A DNA stretch of 20,310 bases from a virus: the IMG/VR virus record IMGVR_UViG_3300043436_000228, positions 1-20,310 of that record, one strand, 5' to 3'. This document shows, piece after piece, positions 13,653-20,310 of the stretch. Below the pieces are notes generated by a model. The model was not told the DNA's origin and made no database searches. It saw only the letters and a program-made list of their open reading frames with translations. How positions within the stretch are numbered: the stretch's first letter is position 1; each line of letters begins with the position of its first letter. The position numbers and the translations under genes were made by a program.

Positions 13653-16600
13653 TCAAGGAACATCTAACATAAGACAAGAATTTAATCTTGGTAGAGTGGG
13701 GCTAGACATGGACTCTTCTGTAAATCAAGTACAGAAGGGGAAACTTTCTTATGCCCTGAATGCAGCATTAGAAAACTTTGACTCTAATTCTGTAAACTAT
13801 CAGAATGAACCAGCTAACGTGTTCTGTTTAAACTTTCCTGAAGGCTATCAACTTATTGGTACACACTTCATCCAAGAGAAAAGCAAACACATATTCTTCT
13901 TAACTAATCCTGAAACAGGAGGAAGTGAGATAGGATATATGGATAACAATGATTGTGTATACCACACACTTTGTACTCCTATTCCTAAAACAGAATTAAC
14001 AGTTTGTGCTAACTCTCCATGTTTAAACTTTGATATAAACTATCCAATTAAAAAGGTTGTACATAAGATTACTAACTGTACAACAGAGGTTTATTGGACA
14101 GATGGATTAAATCCAAGAAGATACATTAACATTGAGCAAGTTCCATATATTACAGTTTATACAGGTAATGAAACTTGTGACCCAGACATCACTGCTGTTC
14201 TTGATTGCAATAAATTAAAAGTGCAACCTAACTTTCAAATCCCTAATCTAGAAGTCACTGACATTGTTGTAGGAGGAGATCTAAAAGCTGGCACTTATCA
14301 GTTTGCTATTCAATACGCTAATGCATCAGGGGATGCATATACATCATACTACTCAGTTACCAATCCTACATCTATTGCAAACACAGAGATAACAACTCCT
14401 GATTTTCAATATTCTGTAGGAGAGTCTATTGTGTTGAATATCAGTAACTTAGATGTTACAGGATACTTCCAATACTTTAACTTAGCTGTTATCAAAACCA
14501 TCAATAATGGAACCACTGTAGAATTAGTGGGAACGTATAACATCCAAGAGAAGTCTACATTTATTACTTATTCAGGTCAGAACGTAACTCAAATTCCTTT
14601 GAGTCTTAATGATGTACTTGAGAAGTTTGCTTACTATGATATTGCTCAAGACGTTACAAACGTACAGGATGTTATTGTGTGGGATAACCTTACTTCTATT
14701 GACAGAATCAACTATCAGCAAATAGCTAATAAGATTCAGCTTCAGTGGGAAACATATAAGTTACCAGCTAACAATACATACGCTAATGGGTTTTACACTG
14801 CTAATCTTAGAGGTTATTTAAGAGATGAAGTGTATCCATTTGAGATTGTATTCTTATTAGATAATGGTAAACAAACAGATGGTTTCCATATTCCTGGTAG
14901 AACATCAACATCTAGTGATTTAGTTGTTGTACCAAATACTAATGATGATTTTATTGGAGAAGGAACTAGTGCTCCTTATTGGAGAATATATAATACAGCT
15001 AGCGTAACTGCTACTTATCCTGTTCCTACAACAGATGATGAAAAAATAGGAGAGGCTTATCCATATCAATCTGGAGACTTTGCTTATTGGGAATCAACTG
15101 ATACCTATCCATGCAATGTAGATATATGGGGAGAGCTTGCTGGTCAACCTATTAGACATCACAAGTTTCCTGATGTTCTTGTAAGTCCTCACTTTGAAAG
15201 TGCACCTATTATATATTCTAGTGGACAGATACAACCAGTGATGCAAAATGCTAGTGCTGTGTATCCAATTGGTGTAAGAATAGATGTACAACAAGTAGCA
15301 TTTCTTATCCAAGCATCTAATTTAACAGCTGAAGAGAAAGCCTCTATTGTTGGATTTAAAATAGTAAGAGGTAATAGAAGTACAAACAAATCTATCATTG
15401 CTAAGGGTATTCTTAGAAATGTAGGTAAGTACACTAGAGAAAATCCTACTGATCCTAATGCTACATACTACTACTATCCTAACTATCCATATAATGATCT
15501 TAATGAAGATCCATTCTTGCTTGAGAGAAACAATGCTTATAACTCTCAATGTGATACATATAGTATGACAGTATCAGCTGCTGGTACTTTACAATATACA
15601 GATTGTTTTACAGGACAAGCAACTACACTAAGTTTCACTACTGCTACAACTGAGATATGTTCTATTACACTTCCTATTTTAAATACTGGGTCTGCTACAT
15701 TTGTAAATGTTACAAATACAGCATTTACAATTACAATGACTAGTGCTATTTTAGCATATGCCACTTTCCAATACACAAATCCTGTTACGCAAGCCACTCA
15801 AACCATTACAGTTAATTTTGGTAATCCAGTAACAATAAACTCAACAACTGTTCCTGTACGTATAAGTGGAAGTCCTAGATTTACTATTGTTGCTGCTAAT
15901 ACTAATGAAAACCTCAACTGTCAACCTCAAAACCTAGATGGGTTTAATAATAATGAGTCACCATATAGACAGGTGTTTAATTCACCTGAAACATCTTTTG
16001 GACAACCTACATTAGGTAATGTTCTTAAGCTAGAGAGTGTATTGTTTGGTGCTGGTAGAGCTCACTTTGTTAAAGTGGAGAAGCATGCTATGTACAAACT
16101 TCTTACTGAGCAAACACAAATTAGTGCTTTGAACTCTAGTAAAGCAATAGCTGACCTAGGAGGATTCAATGCCACTGCTTTCTTCACAGCATATCAAACA
16201 TATCTACAGATCTATATAAATGGTATCAGTAGACAAAACTTTGCATACTCTTTTAATTCTAGATCTAGCTATGACTATAGTGTAGATATTCCTAATAATC
16301 AAGGAGTTAAGCAAAGACAACTTGATAAGTCACAGTACATTTTCCCAGGTGTTCAATCTGTAGGAGATAACTATGACATCAACAACTGGAACAGAGAATC
16401 ATCAGTATATACCAAGAGTATTGAAACAAGAACTGGAGTGGTACCACCTGTATCAGCTTTACCATATCCTAACAGAACACCAAACCTTGTTGTAGCAGGT
16501 GTAAGTCAAATTAGTGATACTTCAAGATTTACAATTTCAGAAGCACAGACTTGTGCTAGTCCTGAGGCTCAAGAAGATATAAAGGTTGTTTCATATTATG

Positions 16601-18534
16601 GTTCAATCAAGACAATCAACAATGGACAGTGGGGACAGATATATTCATATCAAACAATTGATACAGGATTCCAAAGAATATTTGATGCTATCCCTGCAGG
16701 TGATCCTGAGGTTATATTTGGTGGTGATACATTTATTGGTAAGTTTGGATTCAAAACTAAACTTCCATTCTTCATTGATAACAGAGTAAATGCTCCTGAT
16801 GATAGTGACGTTTACTATGATGAGATTGGTAATGTGGCCTATCCAAAATACTGGCACTCAGCTAGATCTATTCTATCAGACTACTATGTAGGTGGTACAT
16901 TGATGAAGAACATTATATCTACCAAAGCACATTATTTTGATTGTCCTAATGATGAAATTGCACAAACATCAACTAGTACAACAACTACATCTACCACACC
17001 TCCTCCAGGAACAGTGGTGGCTGGTTCTCTGAATTACACATATGGTGGCAAAATGTATTTGTTTGCATATGGTATTCCTTATTACTATGTAGAAAGTTCT
17101 ATCAATGTAGATTTACGTCAAGCATTTAACAACTTGGAGGGTGACTTCTACCCACACGTGAGCTCAGGTATTCCTGACCAATGGTTCCAAGAAAGTAGAG
17201 TGCCTATTGCATTTGATAACACTTACTATTACAATACAACATTCACCAAGCAAAACGTAGAGAACTTCTTCTCTCATTTGCCTGCAGATTGGGTACAACA
17301 ATTATGCTACACTCGTTTTCCATTTAGAGCAATATATTCTGATAGACAAGAAAGCTATTCTGATAACAGAATAAATAGCTGGTTGATATATCGTCCAGTA
17401 AACTTCTTTGACTTCCCTCAAAACTATGGTAACTTAGTATCTCTAGATGGTATACAGAACAGAGCAACTTTAGCTAGATTTGAGAATAAGACATTGTTAT
17501 ACAATAACTTATTAACTATTGATACAAGCAATCCTCAGGCTGCATATTTAGGGGGTGGTGATTTATTTGGTAATACACCTCCAATTGACTTTGCAGAAAC
17601 AGACCTTGGGTATGTAGGAGCTCAGAACAAGATGTTGCTTAGAATACCACAAGGTCAAGTTACTGTAGATGCCAAGAGAGGACAGATATTCTTAATCCAA
17701 GGTACTCAAGCAACAGATATATCAGGCTTTGGTTCTGGGTTAAACAGGTTCTTTACAGACCATTTATCATTTGAAATACTAAGATATTTCCCTAATGTTG
17801 ATACAGATAATCACTTCAAGGGTATTGGATTACATGGTGTATTTGATAGCAAGTTTGAGAGAATCATCATCACTAAACTAGACTACATTCCTCAACCAGG
17901 AAAAGAAATATTCTATGATGATGTGGCTAAGGAGTTTTATGTAAACCAACCAACTGCTGGTAATACATCAGTAAAGAGGTTTATAAATGTAACAGACTTA
18001 GAATACTTCTGTAACAAATCATGGACTGCTTCATTTAATCTAAACACTAAGAGTTGGGTAAGTTTCCATACGTACATCCCTAACTTCTACATAGGAGAAA
18101 ACAACTTCTTCTATTCTGGATTAAATGAAGGTTGTGATATCACAGCAGTAGCAGTTACAGAAATTCCTTCTCCAACCACTACAACTACTACCACAACAAT
18201 TTTATATTGTAACTTGTCTGGTACAGCAGAGTGTATAGATTGTGGAATCACTACTACAACTACAACATCTAGTAGCACAAGCACTACTACAACTACATCT
18301 AGTTCTAGCACTACAACTACCACAACGACTGCTCCACCAGAACCAACTACCACTACAACTACAACAACAGCAGGACCTGAACCAACTACTACAACTACTA
18401 CAACTACAGGGGAACCAACCACTACCACAACTACCACTAGTACATCTACTAGTACAACCACCACAACTACTACTACTCCACCACCACTAGGATGTGAGTT
18501 ATCTGGAACAGCAAATTGTACAGATTGTATTTAA
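13579..18534 (+). CDS. Muzzle / tail stabilisation protein, main part (crAss-like)
   Basis: At 1651 residues this is the largest gene. It is beta-rich throughout, with many Tyr/Asn/Thr strands. The N-terminus (FNLGRVGLDMDSSVNQVQKG, then LSYALNAALENFDS) is the opening I associate with crAss-like muzzle proteins, the distal tail piece equivalent to a P22 gp10 stabilisation protein. Later segments (SKFERIIITKLDY, TKSWVSFHTYIPNFYIGENN) match the late part of that family. The usual C-terminal domain is missing here and appears in the next gene. Instead, from residue ~1531 the protein ends in threonine tracts and two copies of a cysteine box. A smaller threonine insert lies at 1130-1144. The longest frame starts at 13579; ATGs at 13603 and 13630 are also possible, and 13630 would cut the overlap with the upstream gene from 74 to 23 bases. 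Arginine is nearly always AGA. Confidence 0.75.
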   Translation: MTYNALDNMNYQIEAQDMAEAGTDNQGTSNIRQEFNLGRVGLDMDSSVNQVQKGKLSYALNAALENFDSNSVNYQNEPANVFCLNFPEGYQLIGTHFIQEKSKHIFFLTNPETGGSEIGYMDNNDCVYHTLCTPIPKTELTVCANSPCLNFDINYPIKKVVHKITNCTTEVYWTDGLNPRRYINIEQVPYITVYTGNETCDPDITAVLDCNKLKVQPNFQIPNLEVTDIVVGGDLKAGTYQFAIQYANASGDAYTSYYSVTNPTSIANTEITTPDFQYSVGESIVLNISNLDVTGYFQYFNLAVIKTINNGTTVELVGTYNIQEKSTFITYSGQNVTQIPLSLNDVLEKFAYYDIAQDVTNVQDVIVWDNLTSIDRINYQQIANKIQLQWETYKLPANNTYANGFYTANLRGYLRDEVYPFEIVFLLDNGKQTDGFHIPGRTSTSSDLVVVPNTNDDFIGEGTSAPYWRIYNTASVTATYPVPTTDDEKIGEAYPYQSGDFAYWESTDTYPCNVDIWGELAGQPIRHHKFPDVLVSPHFESAPIIYSSGQIQPVMQNASAVYPIGVRIDVQQVAFLIQASNLTAEEKASIVGFKIVRGNRSTNKSIIAKGILRNVGKYTRENPTDPNATYYYYPNYPYNDLNEDPFLLERNNAYNSQCDTYSMTVSAAGTLQYTDCFTGQATTLSFTTATTEICSITLPILNTGSATFVNVTNTAFTITMTSAILAYATFQYTNPVTQATQTITVNFGNPVTINSTTVPVRISGSPRFTIVAANTNENLNCQPQNLDGFNNNESPYRQVFNSPETSFGQPTLGNVLKLESVLFGAGRAHFVKVEKHAMYKLLTEQTQISALNSSKAIADLGGFNATAFFTAYQTYLQIYINGISRQNFAYSFNSRSSYDYSVDIPNNQGVKQRQLDKSQYIFPGVQSVGDNYDINNWNRESSVYTKSIETRTGVVPPVSALPYPNRTPNLVVAGVSQISDTSRFTISEAQTCASPEAQEDIKVVSYYGSIKTINNGQWGQIYSYQTIDTGFQRIFDAIPAGDPEVIFGGDTFIGKFGFKTKLPFFIDNRVNAPDDSDVYYDEIGNVAYPKYWHSARSILSDYYVGGTLMKNIISTKAHYFDCPNDEIAQTSTSTTTTSTTPPPGTVVAGSLNYTYGGKMYLFAYGIPYYYVESSINVDLRQAFNNLEGDFYPHVSSGIPDQWFQESRVPIAFDNTYYYNTTFTKQNVENFFSHLPADWVQQLCYTRFPFRAIYSDRQESYSDNRINSWLIYRPVNFFDFPQNYGNLVSLDGIQNRATLARFENKTLLYNNLLTIDTSNPQAAYLGGGDLFGNTPPIDFAETDLGYVGAQNKMLLRIPQGQVTVDAKRGQIFLIQGTQATDISGFGSGLNRFFTDHLSFEILRYFPNVDTDNHFKGIGLHGVFDSKFERIIITKLDYIPQPGKEIFYDDVAKEFYVNQPTAGNTSVKRFINVTDLEYFCNKSWTASFNLNTKSWVSFHTYIPNFYIGENNFFYSGLNEGCDITAVAVTEIPSPTTTTTTTTILYCNLSGTAECIDCGITTTTTTSSSTSTTTTTSSSSTTTTTTTAPPEPTTTTTTTTAGPEPTTTTTTTTGEPTTTTTTTSTSTSTTTTTTTTPPPLGCELSGTANCTDCI
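16966..17005 (+). repeat. Internal Thr/Ser insert in the muzzle protein
   Basis: This encodes SxSTTTTSTTPPPG-like residues (about 1131-1144) between two beta segments, DDEIAQ-type sequence before and GTVVAGSLNYTYGGK after. It is short and interrupts an otherwise ordinary beta-rich region, so it looks like a linker or surface loop inserted into the chain. Confidence 0.7.
18169..18480 (+). repeat. Long poly-Thr tail of the muzzle protein
   Basis: An octathreonine run (18175-18198) precedes the first cysteine box. A long tract (18247-18480) then alternates blocks of five to eight threonines with short spacers: SSSTS, SSSS, APPEP, AGPEP, GEP, STSTS and PPP. Codon choice is mixed. No other part of the window is as repetitive, and assembly errors in copy number are possible here. 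Confidence 0.85.
18208..18246 (+). repeat. Cysteine box, copy 1
   Basis: Residues 1544-1556 read CNLSGTAECIDCG. The second copy at 18493-18531 reads CELSGTANCTDCI. Cysteine spacing (1, 9, 12) and the LSGTA core are identical. The copies flank the long threonine tract. Confidence 0.8.
18493..18531 (+). repeat. Cysteine box, copy 2, at the extreme C-terminus
   Basis: CELSGTANCTDCI are the final 13 residues of the muzzle main part. With copy 1 this forms a direct duplication on both sides of the threonine tract, so the tract plus one box could have arisen as a single duplicated unit. Confidence 0.8.
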
Positions 18535-18545
18535 ACATAAGATAA

Positions 18546-19415
18546 ATGGCAAAGACAGTAATAATAAGATTAACATGCTCTGGTGGTAGAACTGGACCCT
18601 TCAATATCTCTGATAATGAAGGTAATGTTCTAGGCACTAATATAACCAAGCAAAACTTAATTGATGGTTATACTGTTAGTGTTGATGACTCTGTTGAGAG
18701 TGTTATTATAACGTCTGCAGGCAAGTGCAATGGAATCTTTATAGAGGTTTCAATTGAAACTGCTACTAAAGAGGAGCTTGCAGCTTTGACATATACAACA
18801 TGTAATACAGGATCTATTTGGAGACATCTGACAGATGTACAAAACTATAACAAGTTCTATGGTAATATAGAACCATATATAATTGAATATCCTTTTAGCT
18901 ACCAAAGCTACGATGAGATATTACAAAACGTAAAAGACTACAGTAAAGTGTACAACTATCTACCTCTTTTAGATGGTGTGTTTAATGACAATGCTCAGAT
19001 ACAAGTTGATAATCAATGGTTTAACAAAGCTGTTCTATACAATGGACAACAGTCAACAGGTGTATTAGAACTTGTACCAAAGCCTATCAACAACCTAAGT
19101 GCATACTTAACCTACCCTACATACAATACTGATAGTAAAACCATTATGTATACAAAGAGTGATAACTTCTATCAATACAATACATTCTGGAGTCTTGTTA
19201 AAAACAAATCTATACCTTTATTCATGACAAGTTGTGAATCATTATCAATAGATAAGATTGTAAACCAAACAAACATGGATTATGGAAAGAGGTCATTTAA
19301 AAAAGAACCATTGAGAGCTAAAGACCTCAAGGTGAGACACATACTTGATAACAGCTCTGAAGCTCATATAGTTTCTCAATTCATTGTTACACCTGCTCAA
19401 ATCTCTTATAAGTAA
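18546..19415 (+). CDS. TGPFNI domain fused to the muzzle C-terminal domain
   Basis: This 289-residue protein joins two parts. Residues 1-70 (VIIRLTCSGGRTGPFNISDN to CNGIFIEVSI) repeat the N-terminal domain of the protein at 9477. Residues ~78-289 look like the C-terminal domain that normally ends crAss-like muzzle proteins: GSIWRH (89-94), KFYGNIEPYIIEYPF, FNKAVLYNGQQSTGVLEL (149-166), DNFYQYNTFWSLVK (206-219), NMDYGKRSFKKEPLRAKDL and VRHILDNSSE. The preceding gene stops just where this domain would be expected, so the muzzle seems to be made from two polypeptides. The start lies 12 bases after that stop in a different frame, so read-through cannot simply fuse them. Likely role: assembly with the main part at the tail tip, with the TGPFNI domain displayed or used for docking. 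The muzzle match is from memory. Confidence 0.7.
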   Translation: MAKTVIIRLTCSGGRTGPFNISDNEGNVLGTNITKQNLIDGYTVSVDDSVESVIITSAGKCNGIFIEVSIETATKEELAALTYTTCNTGSIWRHLTDVQNYNKFYGNIEPYIIEYPFSYQSYDEILQNVKDYSKVYNYLPLLDGVFNDNAQIQVDNQWFNKAVLYNGQQSTGVLELVPKPINNLSAYLTYPTYNTDSKTIMYTKSDNFYQYNTFWSLVKNKSIPLFMTSCESLSIDKIVNQTNMDYGKRSFKKEPLRAKDLKVRHILDNSSEAHIVSQFIVTPAQISYK

Positions 19416-20310
19416 TGGCTAATAATATTAACTGTACATGTGGACATTCCTGGAGCAAGGCAAGCTCTAGCAAGAAAGATATGAACGTGTGTCATATATG
19501 TGGGAAAGATAACACTATGAGAGATGGTGGTTGGTTAAATAAGTTTGAGCAAGGAGGAATGGTTTTAGAACAACAACGTGATGACAACTATGGTAAGAAA
19601 GCCAATCCTAATGATGTCCAAGTATCTGTAGGTCCTGACTTTGTAGGACTAGGTTATAATATCAAAGGTAGAAACTATTCTCCTGCATGGGGTGGTCAGT
19701 TTCAGGATGGTGGTTTCTTACAACCTATTAGTTATAAACTACCTTCACGTTATAGAATTCCTTATGCTGAGCCTAGCACTGAACTAGCTACATCTATTGG
19801 TGGAGGACCAGGAGAACCAGCTTATTTAATTCCAACATTTAAGTATGGTAAACCATTACAAGATCCTGAAGCTGAATATAGAAAGACAGGTGAACATCTT
19901 GGTGGCCCATTTAAAACGTATCAAGAAGCTGAGAAATGGGAACAAGAGATTAGACATCCATATGTAGAAAAAGGAAAACCTATTCCTACACCACTTAAGA
20001 GATGGGGAGATATGGCTATGGGTGGAGGTATCCCAGGTGCTGTAGGATTTACTTACGCACGTGTAGCTGGTAGTGCTCCTAGTAATGGTAAATACGCTAA
20101 GAAGACAAAAGCTTCTGCACAGAATGGTAAGGAGATGAAGTTCTACCAAGAAGGCTTAGATTTCAAACCTAACAGTATTGCTCAGGATGGTGCTATTGTA
20201 GACCCAATGGGACAATGGGCACACCCAGGAGAAGTAACTATAATACCAGCTACAGACATAACAATGGAAGGGGTAGATTATCCCGTACTAGGAATATCTG
20301 ATACAGGGGA
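19415..20310 (+). CDS. Zinc-ribbon cargo-type virion protein (3' truncated)
   Basis: The gene starts with an ATG overlapping the previous TAA by one base and stays open to the window edge; 298 residues are visible. Residues 7-29 form a zinc ribbon (C7-x-C9 and C26-HI-C29, with CTCGHSW and CHICGKDN), a motif I recall in many Bacteroidota phage virion proteins. It is followed by GGWLNKFEQGG (38-48), then Gly/Pro-rich low-complexity sequence (SYKLPSRYRIPYAEPSTEL), GAVGFTYARVAG, KYAKKTKASAQNGKEMKFYQ, and WAHPGEVTIIPATDITMEG. The rich Gly/Asn/Pro composition and recurrent short motifs resemble large crAss-like cargo proteins carried in the virion and ejected with DNA, and cargo genes follow the muzzle gene in crAss-like phages. 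Enzymatic content cannot be judged from this portion. Confidence 0.65.
   Translation, partial: MANNINCTCGHSWSKASSSKKDMNVCHICGKDNTMRDGGWLNKFEQGGMVLEQQRDDNYGKKANPNDVQVSVGPDFVGLGYNIKGRNYSPAWGGQFQDGGFLQPISYKLPSRYRIPYAEPSTELATSIGGGPGEPAYLIPTFKYGKPLQDPEAEYRKTGEHLGGPFKTYQEAEKWEQEIRHPYVEKGKPIPTPLKRWGDMAMGGGIPGAVGFTYARVAGSAPSNGKYAKKTKASAQNGKEMKFYQEGLDFKPNSIAQDGAIVDPMGQWAHPGEVTIIPATDITMEGVDYPVLGISDTG

Noticed and set aside
16586-16857. Short open frames on both strands inside the muzzle gene
   Set aside because: Both are shadows within a continuous beta-rich coding region and have no start context or recognisable motif.
18111-18464. Open frame on the minus strand rich in valine blocks
   Set aside because: It is the complement of the poly-Thr codons (GTT, GTA and GTG runs). 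No gene context, no leader, and it is antisense to a real gene.
18242-18490. Plus-strand open frame rich in Leu/Gln inside the muzzle tail
   Set aside because: It is a frame-shifted reading of the threonine repeats; its composition follows directly from the triplet repeat.
1-20310. tRNA genes, CRISPR arrays, insertion sequences, integrase or att sites
   Set aside because: Reading by eye found no cloverleaf with T-loop GGTTCRA, no spaced direct repeats of CRISPR type, and no transposase or recombinase sequence; a covariance-model search was not possible.

Overview
The window is a virion-assembly stretch of a tailed phage, with every supportable gene on the + strand and packed end to end. Several features point to a crAss-like podovirus (order Crassvirales) infecting Bacteroidota. 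The DNA is AT-rich, with A-rich leaders instead of strong Shine-Dalgarno sites. Two likely promoters resemble the Bacteroidota TTTG / TAnnTTTG type. The protein set is a major capsid protein, two neck/ring-type proteins, an HU/IHF-like protein, a metallophosphoesterase, a giant muzzle (tail stabilisation) protein and a zinc-ribbon cargo-type protein. I recognise these families from memory of their sequence patterns; no search was run.

Layout. 1-377: C-terminal coiled coil of a protein entering from the left, probably the portal. 380-910: SPFH/prohibitin-like protein. 1031-2299: acidic scaffold-like protein with its own likely promoter. 2335-3888: major capsid protein. 3889-4042: strongly structured RNA. 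4043-5736: two head/neck proteins overlapping by ATGA. 5767-6930: abundant-looking structural protein, followed by a classical terminator. 7013-7950: three small genes, one of them a 44-aa zinc-knuckle protein. 7959-10016: fibre/decoration cluster (tail-collar fibre, an 87-aa protein and a TGPFNI-domain protein) ended by a second terminator. 10202-13652: a second likely transcription unit with metallophosphoesterase, ring-type protein, HU-like protein and ring/adaptor protein. 13579-19415: the muzzle protein, apparently divided between two genes. 19415-end: start of a large zinc-ribbon protein, probably ejected cargo.

The genes fit one assembly pathway: portal, scaffold and capsid shell, then neck rings, fibres, muzzle and cargo. 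RNA structures sit just after the two genes that look most highly expressed (capsid protein and the 5767 protein), as expected if they set stepwise protein doses within one transcript.

The most unusual feature is at 18166-18780. The muzzle protein seems to have been opened near its C-terminus by a cassette of poly-threonine linker, duplicated cysteine box, stop/restart and TGPFNI domain, so its terminal domain is now made from a separate gene. Similar threonine tracts and the same TGPFNI domain recur in neighbouring fibre genes, which suggests modular shuffling. No tRNA, CRISPR array, integrase or insertion sequence was seen. No gene-free stretch exceeds 300 bases; the longest is 10017-10201, which holds a terminator and a likely promoter.
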